A DNA stretch of 64,000 nt from Rhodovarius crocodyli (GTDB taxonomy: Bacteria; Pseudomonadota; Alphaproteobacteria; Acetobacterales; Acetobacteraceae): NCBI RefSeq assembly GCF_004005855.1, contig NZ_SACL01000010.1:1-64000 (forward strand). The letters run 5' to 3'. Below, one piece after another: positions 26,373 to 35,867 of the stretch. A program made the translations under genes and the position numbers. The notes below the pieces were generated by a model. That model made no database searches. It was given only the letters and a program-made list of their open reading frames with translations, and was not told the DNA's origin. Each line of letters begins with the position of its first letter. Position 1 is the first letter of the stretch.

Positions 26373-28022
26373 TCAGTTCACTAGAGCCGTCACACCACAA
26401 CGAATACCACTCACGCGCACATCGGCCTGGCCGAGCCGGACGCCCAGCGCGCTCAACAGGCCATCGAGAATGGGGTCCAGCGCCGACAGCACCGGGCTCA
26501 GAACCGCCAGAATCGAGGATGTGAGCCCGCCGAGACCCAAGCCCAGGCCAAGCACCTGAACGTCAAGTTGTGGCCTCAATGACCCGAGCAGCGAGCCGAC
26601 AAGCCCGCCGGATGTCACGGAATGCACCGTTCCCGCCGCGACTTCCTGCTGGGTGAAGACCATGTCCGACTGCCCGCTGCCCAACGTCACCTGCGGGCTC
26701 CAGGCCGTGACCTTTACGACCCCCAGCACGTTCAGGATCGTGGCCGGCCCCGCCGACGCCATCGAGGATGCGGGATCGTTGAACTGCGCCTGCGTGATGT
26801 CCGCGATCTGTGCCCGCACCACGCCGGTATGCGCGCGGATGGTCGCCGTGGCGTCCGTGCCGGGTTCTCCCTGGCAGGCGATCGCCCGCAGCTCGGCCTC
26901 GGCCGGCGCGACATCCACGATCAGCGGCACATTGACCACCCCGCCCTGGAACAGCTGCAGCAGCCGGATGGTCAGCAGCACCCTGACCTGGGACGTCCAG
27001 GCCGAACTGCCCACCTGCCCCAGCGCATTGCCGGGCAGGCCCTGCGGCGGCTGGATCACGCGCACCTGCACACCCACCGTCGCGAGGCCGGGAATGTTGA
27101 TCCCCACCGGCAGCGACACCGCCTGGTTGCCGCCCAGCTGAATCGCGGACTGCACCAGGTTCAGCGCATTCACGTCGAGGTTGGTGTAGCTCTGGTCCGC
27201 GCCGTACTGGCCCACCGGCATCGAATGGTTGAAGGCCAGCGACAGCAGATCCCCCAAGACCAGCCTGCGCCCGGCGGCCGAGGCCTGGGACAGAACCTCC
27301 AGCGTGGTCGCGGCACTCGCGCTGCTCGAATTCAGCACCTGGGCCGCCACGTCCAGCACCGCGCCGAGGCCGACGGAGGAATTGAGCAGATCGGTATAGG
27401 TGCCGGCATTCAGCCCCACCCGCGTCGCCAGCAGGTCCAGGAACTCCAGCAGCCCCACCTGCGCATTCGCGAGCCCGCGATAGGAGACGACATCCAGGCT
27501 GACGCTGCCGCCCAGAAGCGCGCTCAACAGCTGGTTCAGCAGGCCGCCATCCAGGCCCAGGGTCTGCGTGCCCACGCTGAAGGCCGCGAGCGGGCGGTGC
27601 GCGGCGGTCGCCGTGGCGGTCACGGTGGTGTTCGCCTGGCCCGTCATCACCCGTGTCAGCGCGAGGGACAACTGCGTCTGCGCCGTCACCCGGACGGCAT
27701 TGGGCGTGGTGCCGCCGGCAGCGAAGCGCCCCGCGACGGAAAGCCCGGGATCATCGGTATAGGTGCCCGACACCACCGTGCGCTGCGCGGTGCCATAGCC
27801 CTGGCGCGTCATCGCGCTGCCGGCCAGCCCCTGCGCGGCCGAAGGCTCGCGCGCGGCACTCAGCGCCGCCACATCCACCGCGGCCTGCAGCGCGCGTCGT
27901 TCCAGATGCAGCCGCCCCACATCCACCGCCAGGCCCGTGAAGCCCAGCAGCGACGTCATCAGCAGGGCGGCCATGGGGGCCACCGCGCCGCGACGCAGAC
28001 GATGCAGAAGACGGCCGCGCAT
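26373..28022 (-). CDS. tadG: TadG-like pilus-assembly protein
   Basis: Encodes 549 residues. RRGAVAPMAALLMTSLLGFTG near 10-30 is the TadG/TadE-type N-terminal anchor, followed by GLAVDVGRLHLERRALQAAVDVAALSAA, typical of TadG proteins. The rest is a large periplasmic part rich in Leu, Val and Ser with LLGSLRPQLDVQVLG-like stretches. Its role in Tad systems is in pilus assembly at the envelope. I see no von Willebrand A motif. It starts 2 bases after the small secreted protein gene. Confidence 0.82.
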   Translation of the reverse strand: MRGRLLHRLRRGAVAPMAALLMTSLLGFTGLAVDVGRLHLERRALQAAVDVAALSAAREPSAAQGLAGSAMTRQGYGTAQRTVVSGTYTDDPGLSVAGRFAAGGTTPNAVRVTAQTQLSLALTRVMTGQANTTVTATATAAHRPLAAFSVGTQTLGLDGGLLNQLLSALLGGSVSLDVVSYRGLANAQVGLLEFLDLLATRVGLNAGTYTDLLNSSVGLGAVLDVAAQVLNSSSASAATTLEVLSQASAAGRRLVLGDLLSLAFNHSMPVGQYGADQSYTNLDVNALNLVQSAIQLGGNQAVSLPVGINIPGLATVGVQVRVIQPPQGLPGNALGQVGSSAWTSQVRVLLTIRLLQLFQGGVVNVPLIVDVAPAEAELRAIACQGEPGTDATATIRAHTGVVRAQIADITQAQFNDPASSMASAGPATILNVLGVVKVTAWSPQVTLGSGQSDMVFTQQEVAAGTVHSVTSGGLVGSLLGSLRPQLDVQVLGLGLGLGGLTSSILAVLSPVLSALDPILDGLLSALGVRLGQADVRVSGIRCGVTALVN

Positions 28023-28024
28023 GG

Positions 28025-28288
28025 TCAGCGCCCGGAGCCGCTGCCGCGCATGGACGGCGAGCGGGTGCTCGCGTTCATGTCGCGCAGCGGCGGCAACTGC
28101 CGCATCGCCTCCGCCTCATAGCCCGGCACGGGCGGCGGCGGCGGCTCCGTCATGCGGCTGTTCAGCTGCATCTGGATCACCTGCTGGAAAGGGCTCAGCG
28201 GCTGCGGCTCGGCGGCCGGCATGGTCATGCTCTGCGCGAACGCCCCCAGGGGGGTGGCCACGATCAGGGCCAGGGCGGTGATGCGCAT
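28025..28288 (-). CDS. Small secreted protein of unknown function in the Tad operon
   Basis: Encodes 87 residues: a signal peptide (MRITALALIVATPLGAFAQ), then a Met/Pro/Gln-rich segment with PPPPPVPGYEAEAMRQLPPL. I recognise no domain. Its start overlaps the tadD stop (TGATG), and tadG begins 2 bases after its stop, so it is inside the operon and could be an accessory periplasmic pilus factor. It occupies the place where some Tad loci carry tadF-like genes but does not look like one. Confidence 0.7.
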   Translation of the reverse strand: MRITALALIVATPLGAFAQSMTMPAAEPQPLSPFQQVIQMQLNSRMTEPPPPPVPGYEAEAMRQLPPLRDMNASTRSPSMRGSGSGR

Positions 28289-28983
28289 CAGGATCTCCTC
28301 TCGGGACGAATGGTCAGGCGCTGCGCCTCGCGGCGGATCGCATTGCGGGTCTCGCTCGACTGGATCTGGCCCAGCACCCGCTCGCCATCGGCGCGGCGGC
28401 CGGTGGCCAGCAGAAGCAGGGCGATGTTGTTGCGGACTTCCTCGCTGTTCGGGTCCAGCTCAGAAGCCATGCGCAGCCGGTGCTCGGCACCCGGCGCGTC
28501 GCCCAGGTTCAGCAGCGCGAAGCCCAGGTTGTTGATGAAGCGCACATTGGTGGGCTCCAGCCGGATCGCCGCCTCGAAGCGGTCCTTGGCCTCGTTCCAG
28601 CGGGCGCCGCGGCCGGCCAGCAGGCCCATGGTGTTCAGGGCCGCCGCCTGCTCGGCGCCGCCGCTGATGCGGCCGAGCGCCGCCGTCGCACCGGGCTCGT
28701 CGCCCAGGTCGGTCAGGATCTCGCCGCGCATCAGGTTGCTGGCGGGGCTCTGCCCGTGCTGGCGCTCATACTCGTCCAGATGCGCGAGGGCCGCCCGGTT
28801 GCTGCCGCGCTCGCGCAGGCCACGGATCACATCCAGGTACAGGTTGCGTGCCTGCTGGCGGTCGGTGGCGGGGCTGGGCGCGGTCGCGGCGGGCGCGCCG
28901 GTGGTCGGCCCCAGCACGCCGCGGACGGTCTCACAGCCCGGGGCCAGCGCCAGTACGGCCAGCAGTAGACAGGGCCTGATCAT
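28288..28983 (-). CDS. tadD: TadD-like TPR lipoprotein
   Basis: Encodes 231 residues. MIRPCLLLAVLALAPGCETV is a lipoprotein signal with the lipobox before Cys17. Tetratricopeptide repeats are visible between residues 80 and 200, such as AALNTMGLLAGRGARWNEAKDRFEAAIRLEP and FINNLGFALLNLGDAPGAEHRLRMASELDPNSEE. TadD is the pilotin-like lipoprotein that helps the secretin assemble. It overlaps tadC upstream by ATGA. Confidence 0.88.
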   Translation of the reverse strand: MIRPCLLLAVLALAPGCETVRGVLGPTTGAPAATAPSPATDRQQARNLYLDVIRGLRERGSNRAALAHLDEYERQHGQSPASNLMRGEILTDLGDEPGATAALGRISGGAEQAAALNTMGLLAGRGARWNEAKDRFEAAIRLEPTNVRFINNLGFALLNLGDAPGAEHRLRMASELDPNSEEVRNNIALLLLATGRRADGERVLGQIQSSETRNAIRREAQRLTIRPERRS

Positions 28984-29864
28984 TGCATACCTCTCAGTGT
29001 GGTCAGCACGGCGCTGACGGCGGGTGCGCCGATCAGCCCGACAAGGGCGGGCAGCAGGGTCGCGACCATCACCACCGTCATCTGCGTCGTGGCCTTGCCG
29101 ATCGCGATCCGCGCGTCGGACAGGCGCCGGTCGCGCAGATCCTGCGCGAGGCTCTTCAGCGGCTGCAGAACCTCGGTGCCGTGCAGCAGGGACTGGCGCA
29201 GCACCTCCACCACATAGCGGCCGTCCTCGATGCCCAGGCGCTCACCGAAGCGCACCAGCGAGAGTTCGTAGGGAACACCGCGGTCCAGATCGAGCACGAA
29301 GCCGCGCAGCACCTTCTGCACGGCGGGTGCCGGGTGCGGGTCAAGCGAGGCGGAGAAGCGCATCGCCTGCTCGATGGCCGCGCCGCTCTCCAGCACCATG
29401 CACATCACGTCGATGGCCACCGGCAGTTCGGCGCGCAGCAGCCGCGCGCGCTTCGTCGCGCGCGCATCCAGCCAGCGCCCGGGCAGGATGAAGAAGATGC
29501 CGGCGCCCAGCGCCGCATCGGCCGAGGCACCCAGCAGCGGTTCCCACAGCGCCCCCACGCCCGCGGCCACGGCGCAGAGCGCGAGGCGGATCAGGCTGAA
29601 GGCGGGTGCGGCCTCACGCCAGGTGATGCCGGCCAGCAGCAGCTTGTTCTCGAGCTCGGCGCGGGACTTGCCCTTGCCCGCCAGCGCATTGCCCAAGCCC
29701 AGCACCGCCTGGCGCAGGCCCAGGGAACGGCGGCTCGCGGTCTCTGCCTCCCGCACGGCCACATGGCGCAACCGCCGGTACACGAGGCCCGAGCGCCCCT
29801 GCTGCATGGCCAGCGCCAGCAGCATCGCGCCCCCCAGCAGCAGCATCGTCGATGCGATCATCAT
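28980..29864 (-). CDS. tadC: Tad inner-membrane platform protein TadC
   Basis: Encodes 294 residues, a type II secretion F (T2SF) protein. One helix is at the N-terminus, two are near 110-150, a cytoplasmic domain follows with LPVAIDVMCMVLESGAAIEQAM near 164-185, and a last helix is near 265-285. Together with TadB it forms the platform for the TadA/CpaF ATPase. GAGGAGGG lies 7 bases before ATG 29864. Confidence 0.92.
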   Translation of the reverse strand: MMIASTMLLLGGAMLLALAMQQGRSGLVYRRLRHVAVREAETASRRSLGLRQAVLGLGNALAGKGKSRAELENKLLLAGITWREAAPAFSLIRLALCAVAAGVGALWEPLLGASADAALGAGIFFILPGRWLDARATKRARLLRAELPVAIDVMCMVLESGAAIEQAMRFSASLDPHPAPAVQKVLRGFVLDLDRGVPYELSLVRFGERLGIEDGRYVVEVLRQSLLHGTEVLQPLKSLAQDLRDRRLSDARIAIGKATTQMTVVMVATLLPALVGLIGAPAVSAVLTTLRGMQ

Positions 29865-29877
29865 CGCCCTGCCCTCC

Positions 29878-30789
29878 TCAGTACCGGGGGCGCGCGATCT
29901 GCCGCAGCAGAAACACGCCCATCAGATAGAGGCCGCCCAGCCAGAAGACCACGCCGCGCCCCTGCGCGGGGTCGCTGTAGTATTCGAGGTAGCCGGGCGT
30001 GGTCATGAGCATCCAGCCGCCCACCGCCAGCGGCAGCAGCGCCAGCACGACGGAGGACATGCGCACCTCGGCGGTGGCCGCCTGCATCTCGCGCGCCACC
30101 TTCTCGCGTGAGCGCATGCCCTCGGCCAGGTTGCCGAGCGCCGTGGCCAGCCGGCCGCCGAACCGCACCGAGGTCGCGACCGCCGCCGCCAGGGCCGCCA
30201 GTTCCTGGTTGCCGTGGCGGTTCGCCACCCAGGCCAGCGTCTCGCTCAGCCCCGCGCCCGCCTGCACGCGCAGGCCGGCCGGCAGGAACACCGCCTGCAG
30301 CACCGGGTTGGTCGCCGTGATCGCGCGCTGCATCGCCTGCGGCACGGAGGCACCGACCAGGATGTGCTGGCGCACCGCCTCCAGGAAGGAAGGCAACCCC
30401 GCCTGCAGCGCGCGCTGCCGCCGGTCATAGGCAAAGCGCAGCGCGACGACGACGACCAGCGCGGCCAGCCCCAGCACGACCAGCGCGAACTCCCAGGCCA
30501 GCATCGAGCCCGCGACCACCCCCACGGCCAGCAGGAACAGCGGCACGCCCGGCACCAGCAGCCGCGGCGACAGGCCCGAGCGCAGCGCGAACAGCGCGAT
30601 ACGCCCCTCGCCCACCCCTTCGCCGGTGTCGACCAGGGTCTTCTGCGCCTCCAGCCGCGCGTCGCGCAGCACCTTGAGCCGCGCCTGCGTCACGCGGCGC
30701 GCCCGGCTTTCGCGCCAGCCGGCGACCAGGGCCAGGACCACGCCCAGCACCCCGATCATGATCAGCAGCAGGACCTGTGCCCGGTTCAT
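29878..30789 (-). CDS. tadB: Tad inner-membrane platform protein TadB
   Basis: Encodes 303 residues, the TadC paralogue with T2SF fold. The N-terminal helix VLLLIMIGVLGVVLALVAGW, helix pair near 85-120, the cytoplasmic LPSFLEAVRQHILVGASVPQAM near 155, RFGGRLATALGNLAEGMRSRE near 215 and a final helix near 280. It overlaps the CpaF ATPase gene upstream by ATGA and precedes tadC by 13 bases. Confidence 0.92.
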   Translation of the reverse strand: MNRAQVLLLIMIGVLGVVLALVAGWRESRARRVTQARLKVLRDARLEAQKTLVDTGEGVGEGRIALFALRSGLSPRLLVPGVPLFLLAVGVVAGSMLAWEFALVVLGLAALVVVVALRFAYDRRQRALQAGLPSFLEAVRQHILVGASVPQAMQRAITATNPVLQAVFLPAGLRVQAGAGLSETLAWVANRHGNQELAALAAAVATSVRFGGRLATALGNLAEGMRSREKVAREMQAATAEVRMSSVVLALLPLAVGGWMLMTTPGYLEYYSDPAQGRGVVFWLGGLYLMGVFLLRQIARPRY

Positions 30790-32051
30790 TCCGCGAGCCC
30801 CCGCACCGATTGCAGCTTCGCCAGGAAGGTGGAGCTGTTCACCCGCGCCGTGCCGCCCGCGGCCTCGGTCCAGGTGAAGACCTCGTGCATGCGGTAGGTG
30901 TCGTTCTCCACCCCCGCCAGTTCCGCCACGCTGACCAGGCGGCGCACGCCGTCCGTGCCGCGCCGCACCTCCGCGATCACGTTGATGGAGGAGGAGACGA
31001 AGCGCCGCACCGCGATGGGCTCGATCGGCAGGCCGCTGAAGGCCAGCAGCATCTCCAGGCGCGCCAGCGCGTCGCGGGGCGAATTGGCGTGCAGCGTGGA
31101 CATGGAGCCGTCATGGCCCGTGCTCATGGCCTGCAGCATCTCGATCGCCTCGGCGCCGCGCACCTCGCCCAGGATGATGCGGTCGGGGCGCATACGCAGG
31201 GCGTTGCGCACCAGGTCGCGCAGCGTCACGGCCTGGCCGCCGTCGCTGGTCTGCGGGCGGGATTCCAGGCGCACCACATGTTCCTGGCGCAGCTGCAGCT
31301 CCGCCGCGTCCTCGATGGTGACCAGGCGTTCCTCGTGCCCGATGAAGCTCGACATCACGTTCAGCAGCGTGGTTTTGCCCGAGCCCGTACCGCCGATGAT
31401 CAGCATGTTCAGCCGGGCGCGCACGGCGCGCGCCAGATAGTCGATCACCTCGCGGGGCGCGAAGTTGCGGCGCACCAGGTCGATGGCACCCATCATGACC
31501 TTGCGCTGCTTGCGGATGGAGATGGCGGGGCCGTCCAGCGCGACCGGCGGCACCACGATGTTCACGCGCGACCCGTCGGGCAGGCGCGCGTCGCAATAGG
31601 GGGTGCTTTCATCCACGCGCCGGCCGATCGGGCCCACGATGCGCTGGATCACGGCCAGCACATGCGCGTCGTCGCGGAAGCGCACCGGCACGCGCGCCAG
31701 CCGGCCGCCGCGCTCGACATAGATCCGGCGCGGGCCGTTCACGATGATGTCGTCCACCGTGGGGTCGGCCAGCAGCGGCTCCAGCGGGCCGAAGCCCACC
31801 ACCTCATCCACCAGCTCATCGGCCAGGCGCGCGCGCTCGCCCACATTCAGCGCCGCCTCCATCTCCGCCAGTGCCGTATCCACGGCGAGTGCGATGTGGC
31901 GGCGCAGTTCCGGACGGCCCAACCTCTCCACCGCCTCGCCGCGCGCCTCCAGACGGTCGAGCAGCAGGGCGAAAGCGCGAGACTTGATCGCCTGATACTC
32001 GTCCGTCAGCCGCACCGAGGCGCCGGGCAGGATGTCGCCGTCGCCGCTCAT
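30786..32051 (-). CDS. cpaF: Tad pilus assembly ATPase CpaF/TadA
   Basis: Encodes 421 residues. Walker [10 protein letters not shown] at 220-228, Asp box TIEDAAELQ near 245-253, Walker [11 protein letters not shown] at 290-299 and His box [13 protein letters not shown] at 312-324 make it an intact secretion ATPase. It powers Flp pilus assembly as a hexamer at the inner membrane. It overlaps cpaE and tadB by 4 bp each. Confidence 0.96.
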   Translation of the reverse strand: MSGDGDILPGASVRLTDEYQAIKSRAFALLLDRLEARGEAVERLGRPELRRHIALAVDTALAEMEAALNVGERARLADELVDEVVGFGPLEPLLADPTVDDIIVNGPRRIYVERGGRLARVPVRFRDDAHVLAVIQRIVGPIGRRVDESTPYCDARLPDGSRVNIVVPPVALDGPAISIRKQRKVMMGAIDLVRRNFAPREVIDYLARAVRARLNMLIIGGTGSGKTTLLNVMSSFIGHEERLVTIEDAAELQLRQEHVVRLESRPQTSDGGQAVTLRDLVRNALRMRPDRIILGEVRGAEAIEMLQAMSTGHDGSMSTLHANSPRDALARLEMLLAFSGLPIEPIAVRRFVSSSINVIAEVRRGTDGVRRLVSVAELAGVENDTYRMHEVFTWTEAAGGTARVNSSTFLAKLQSVRGLAE

Positions 32052-33277
32052 CTGCCGAACAGCCCCTGCAGGTTGACCAGCCGCTGCAGCAGGCTGCGCT
32101 GGGCGCGCTGCATGCCCTCGGGCTGCAGCCGCGCCGACAGTTCGGCCACACCGCGCGCCATGGCGCGGTCCTTGGGCATCAGCGTGCCGAAGCGGCCCTC
32201 ATTGGCGGCCGTGCGCAGCACCTGCCGCCGGTCGGGCAGCGGCACATGGCGCGAGATGCCGAGCGTGCCCGCGAGAGCGGGCGCGGTCGGATGCTGGCGC
32301 GCATCGTGCTCGGCCACCGCCAGCACCAGGCTGGACGGCACGCCGCCGGGGAAGGACTGGCGCATCAGCTCGGCCGCCGCCTGGGCGCCGGCGATGCTCT
32401 GCGTCATCACCAGGCTGGCATGCGGCAGGCCCGAGAGCAGCGAGGCCGCACGCGGCGTGGCCGCATGGCCCAGATGCACCACCACCATGTCGTAGAAGCC
32501 GCGCAGCAGCCCCACCAGCGCGCCGATATCGGCCGCACTGGCACTTTCGGCGCGGCCCGGCCGCTGGCCCAGGTAACGCAGGCCCGACGCGTTCTCCTGC
32601 ACCACCGCGCCATTCAGCAGCGTGGCGTCCAGGCGGTCGATGTCGTCCAGCGCGTCGGCCAGCGTGTAGCGGGGCGCGACATCGAGGGCGAGCTCGCTCT
32701 CCCACGCATCCGGCGCGAGATCGAGCAGCAGCACCGTGCCGGCACCCGGGGCCGTCGCCTCGCGCACCGCCAGCGACAGCGCGACTTCCCGCGAGCTGTC
32801 TGAGGCACGGGCGCCGATCACGGCCTTGGCCGGGCACAGCCGGCTGGGGGAGCTGTCACGCGGATCGCGCTCCAGCCGCTTGCGCAGCACGCGGCGCAGC
32901 ACCAGGTCGCCCGCCTGGCGGCCGACGTAATCCGCGGCCCCCGCCCGCAGGCAGGTCAGGATCATGTCGGCCTGGCCCTCGTCGCCGAGCGCCACCAGCG
33001 CCACGCCCGGCAGGGCCCGGCGCAGGCGGGTGATCATCTGCTCCAGCTCCGCACCGCCGTCATCGGTGTCGATCAGCAGCAGGGAGGGCCGGGTCTCACC
33101 GATCGCGGCCAGCGCGATCTCGGCATCCGGGTCCGCGCGGTGCAGCGTGGCGACGCCCGCCATCGCCGCCGCCACGCGGTCGGTCAGCGCCGGGTCCAGC
33201 GTCAGGATCATGGCCTGCGGCAGGCGGCCGGAGCCATCGGCCGCGCCGGCGGCCAGGGAGGTCGTGATCGCGTTCAT
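32048..33277 (-). CDS. cpaE: CpaE/TadZ-like pilus localisation protein
   Basis: Encodes 409 residues. The N-terminal 140 residues look like a receiver-type domain (LLLIDTDDGG, VALVALGDEGQADMIL), followed by a ParA/MinD-like domain. The usual Walker A position reads GARASDSSREVALSLA (about 155-170) with no GKT/S, while LLLDLAPD near 183-190 corresponds to the Walker A' strand. ATP hydrolysis may thus be lost; atypical Walker boxes are known in TadZ proteins. The family places the pilus machine in the cell. Overlaps cpaC and cpaF. Confidence 0.85.
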   Translation of the reverse strand: MNAITTSLAAGAADGSGRLPQAMILTLDPALTDRVAAAMAGVATLHRADPDAEIALAAIGETRPSLLLIDTDDGGAELEQMITRLRRALPGVALVALGDEGQADMILTCLRAGAADYVGRQAGDLVLRRVLRKRLERDPRDSSPSRLCPAKAVIGARASDSSREVALSLAVREATAPGAGTVLLLDLAPDAWESELALDVAPRYTLADALDDIDRLDATLLNGAVVQENASGLRYLGQRPGRAESASAADIGALVGLLRGFYDMVVVHLGHAATPRAASLLSGLPHASLVMTQSIAGAQAAAELMRQSFPGGVPSSLVLAVAEHDARQHPTAPALAGTLGISRHVPLPDRRQVLRTAANEGRFGTLMPKDRAMARGVAELSARLQPEGMQRAQRSLLQRLVNLQGLFGR

Positions 33278-34758
33278 CGCATCAATCCGAAGCGGGCGGC
33301 CTGTTCCTCCGGCGTGTTGCGCTGAAGGATCATGTCCAGGGTTCCGGGGATCTGCTCGCGCCGGGTGAAGGCGGTGGGCAGACGGGCGTTGTCGATCGGC
33401 CGCACGAGGCGCGGGGTGGCGATGATCACCAGCTCCTGCGTCTCCCGCGAGGCATTGGTGCGCGAGAACAGCGCACCGATCACCGGCAGCTGGCCCAGCG
33501 CCGGGATGCGGTCGCCGAGGTTGCTGGTGTTGGAGAGCGTCATCCCCGCGAGCATGAAGCTCTGCCCGCTCGCGAGCTCCACCGTGGTGCTGGCGGAACG
33601 CTTGCGGAAGGCCGGGATGTTGAAGCCCGAGAGCGTGACGGCGTTGGTGTAGTCCAGCTCGCTCACCTCGGGGTTCACGCGCAGGGTGATGCGGCCAGCG
33701 GAATTGACCGTTGCCGCCACCTCGAGCCGCACGCCGAAGGGACGGTACTCGACGGTCACGGTGTTGAAGCCCGCGCCCACCAGCGGGGTCGGCACCGGGA
33801 TCTCGCCGCCGGCCAGGAAGCTCGCCTGCTCACCCGAACGCACCAGCAGGGTGGGCTGCGCCAGCACCTGCGCGAAATTGGTGCTGGCGAGTGCCGAGAT
33901 CGCGGCCAGGATGTTGTTGGAGCTGTTGCCCAGCAGCAGGCCGAAGGCGCTGCTCATGGGCGAGGCCATGGAGGCCGCGGTGCCCGCCAGCGCCGCCAGG
34001 CTGGGCGTGGAGCTGCCCAGATTGCCCGGCACATAGGTATTGCCGCCGATGCCGGTGCTGCTGGCCGAGGCGCCCGGCGCGGTGATGCTGCCCTGCACGC
34101 TGGTGCCGAGCGAGCGGAAGTTGAAGCCGAACTGCTGCAGGCGGGTGGCCTGGACGGCGGCGAACATAACCTCCACCGCCACCACCGTCTCACCCGTGAC
34201 GGCGGTGTTGTCGATCACCCCCTCGCGGCCGCGCAGCGGCGCGGTCAGGCGGCGATGCGCGTCGAGGTCAGGCACCTGCCCCTCCAGCACGATCCGCCCG
34301 CCCTCGCTGCTGGGGCGCGCATTCGCCAGAGCCGGGTCGCTGGCCGCGGCCGCGCGCGCGGCATCCAGGCCGGCCGCGACCGAGACGCGGATGCGGTCGG
34401 GCTGGTCGTTGCCGCTCCAGAGGAAGATGTCGGTGCTGCCTTCGGTCAGGCCCACGATGCGCAGCCGGCCGCCCACGAAGGTGACATCGGCCACCTGCGG
34501 GTTGCCCACCGCGATGCGGCGCAGCCCGGCAGAGGCCTCGATCACCTCCTGCCCGCCGAGCGGCACGGAGACGTTGGGCGGCGCCTGGCGCTGCACACCC
34601 GCGCGGCGCGGCTGGCTGCGGGCGGCGGCGGGTGCCGCCACCGGGGCTGCCACCGCAGGCGCCGCCGGGGCGGCTGCGTCCTGGGCCTGCGAGGGGGCCG
34701 GGGCAAGACCCCAGGCCAGACCCAGCGCCAGGGCGGAAATCGAGTAACGGACCATCAT
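33274..34758 (-). CDS. cpaC: Tad outer-membrane secretin CpaC/RcpA
   Basis: Encodes 494 residues. A signal peptide (MMVRYSISALALGLAWGLAP, cleaved near SQA-Q) precedes a pilus-type N-terminal domain (LGGQEVIEASAGLRRIAVGN near 65-90), a BON-like segment (GQVPDLDAHRRLTAPLRGREGV near 165) and the secretin core with ISALASTNFAQVLAQPTLLV, SGEQASFLAGGEIPVPTP and VNPEVSELDY. It forms the outer-membrane pore for the Flp pilus. The start overlaps the cpaB stop (ATGA at 34755-34758). Confidence 0.93.
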   Translation of the reverse strand: MMVRYSISALALGLAWGLAPAPSQAQDAAAPAAPAVAAPVAAPAAARSQPRRAGVQRQAPPNVSVPLGGQEVIEASAGLRRIAVGNPQVADVTFVGGRLRIVGLTEGSTDIFLWSGNDQPDRIRVSVAAGLDAARAAAASDPALANARPSSEGGRIVLEGQVPDLDAHRRLTAPLRGREGVIDNTAVTGETVVAVEVMFAAVQATRLQQFGFNFRSLGTSVQGSITAPGASASSTGIGGNTYVPGNLGSSTPSLAALAGTAASMASPMSSAFGLLLGNSSNNILAAISALASTNFAQVLAQPTLLVRSGEQASFLAGGEIPVPTPLVGAGFNTVTVEYRPFGVRLEVAATVNSAGRITLRVNPEVSELDYTNAVTLSGFNIPAFRKRSASTTVELASGQSFMLAGMTLSNTSNLGDRIPALGQLPVIGALFSRTNASRETQELVIIATPRLVRPIDNARLPTAFTRREQIPGTLDMILQRNTPEEQAARFGLMR

Positions 34759-35684
34759 CGTGCGCCTCGCTGGGGGGAAGAAGAGGAAGGACCACGGAGG
34801 ATCTCCGGGCCGCTGCGGACGGGGGCCACGCGCCTCTCGGGCTGGGCCGCGGGCATGGGCGGGGCCTCCACCTCGCCCAGCAGCTCGCTGCGGGCAGTGC
34901 GGACGGGCGGCACCACATCCCGGTCCTCGGGGTTGCGCAGGGCCAGCATGTAGCCGCCATCGCCGCGCGCCAGGCCCAGCAGCATCAGCTGTTCCGGGGT
35001 CACGGCCAGGGTGGCCGTGCGCAGCGGCGCGGGCGGGCGGCCGCCCTGCGTCGTCTGGGGCTGGGCGGGCTCCGCGCCCAGCTGGTCGCCCACGGCCAGC
35101 AGCAGCACATCCTGCAGCACCAGCCGCGCCAGATCGGGCGGACGCGCATTGTCGCGCGGCTGGCCGGGCTCAGGGTCATCGCGGGTGACGAGCATCACGT
35201 CGACATGGTCGCCGGGCTTCAGCAGGAAGCTCACGCCCGTGTCCTCGGCCAGGCGCAGGGTGGTGGCGCGGTGGTTGCGCGGCACCAGCGGCCCGAGACC
35301 GGCGGCGGTGGGGTTGGCGGAGATCACGCTGGAAAGCAGGGTCTGGCCCGGAACGATGCGCTCCAGCGCCACCCGGCCCACGGCATCCTCGGCCGCGCGC
35401 AGAACCTCGGCACCCGGCTGGGCCACGACCTCGATGGTGGTCAGCGCCTCCGCCTGGATCATCGCGCCGCGCGGGATCTCGCGCAGGGCGACCAGCATGC
35501 GGGGCCGGGCCTCGGCCGGCGGCGGCGCCGGCAGCGGGGTCAGCGGGACGGGGGCGGGCGCCACCGACACCGGCTCACGCGGGGTCAGCTCCTTGACCAT
35601 CAGCACCGAGCCGGCCACGAGCAGCAGGGTCGCGGAACCCATCAGGATCTTGGACGAATTCAGCATGAGCCGCGCACCCCACAC
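34755..35684 (-). CDS. cpaB: Tad assembly protein CpaB/RcpC (SAF domain)
   Basis: Encodes 309 residues if started at GTG 35684, or 303 from ATG 35666. The GTG has GAGGTGG 7 bases upstream, while the ATG has no visible ribosome site, so GTG is preferred. A membrane helix (ILMGSATLLLVAGSVLMV) is followed by an SAF domain (LVALREIPRGAMIQAEALT near 90-110) and an RcpC domain with PGDHVDVMLV near 170. It is periplasmic, associated with the secretin. It is first in the Tad operon, so the main promoter lies in 35685-35850. Confidence 0.88.
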   Translation of the reverse strand: MWGARLMLNSSKILMGSATLLLVAGSVLMVKELTPREPVSVAPAPVPLTPLPAPPPAEARPRMLVALREIPRGAMIQAEALTTIEVVAQPGAEVLRAAEDAVGRVALERIVPGQTLLSSVISANPTAAGLGPLVPRNHRATTLRLAEDTGVSFLLKPGDHVDVMLVTRDDPEPGQPRDNARPPDLARLVLQDVLLLAVGDQLGAEPAQPQTTQGGRPPAPLRTATLAVTPEQLMLLGLARGDGGYMLALRNPEDRDVVPPVRTARSELLGEVEAPPMPAAQPERRVAPVRSGPEILRGPSSSSPQRGAR

Positions 35685-35853
35685 ATCGTTTCCACCTCTT
35701 TCACAGAGCCGTTACCGACAATTATTACCGCGCCACACAACCGAAGAGCGATTGATTTTTTCTCAATACAACTCTTGAAATATCCACTAATGTCGCGCGA
35801 GGACTTGTTGCGTCGCAAAAACACTTGCGGGATGCACTGACGGCCGTTTCCGC

Positions 35854-35859
35854 TATAAT
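35854..35859 (+). promoter_or_regulatory. Consensus -10 box of the second prepilin peptidase gene
   Basis: TATAAT lies only 8 bases before ATG 35868, so transcription would start at or just before the start codon. No -35 match at proper spacing and no ribosome site are seen. A leaderless message is inferred. Confidence 0.45.
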
Positions 35860-35867
35860 GAATATTG

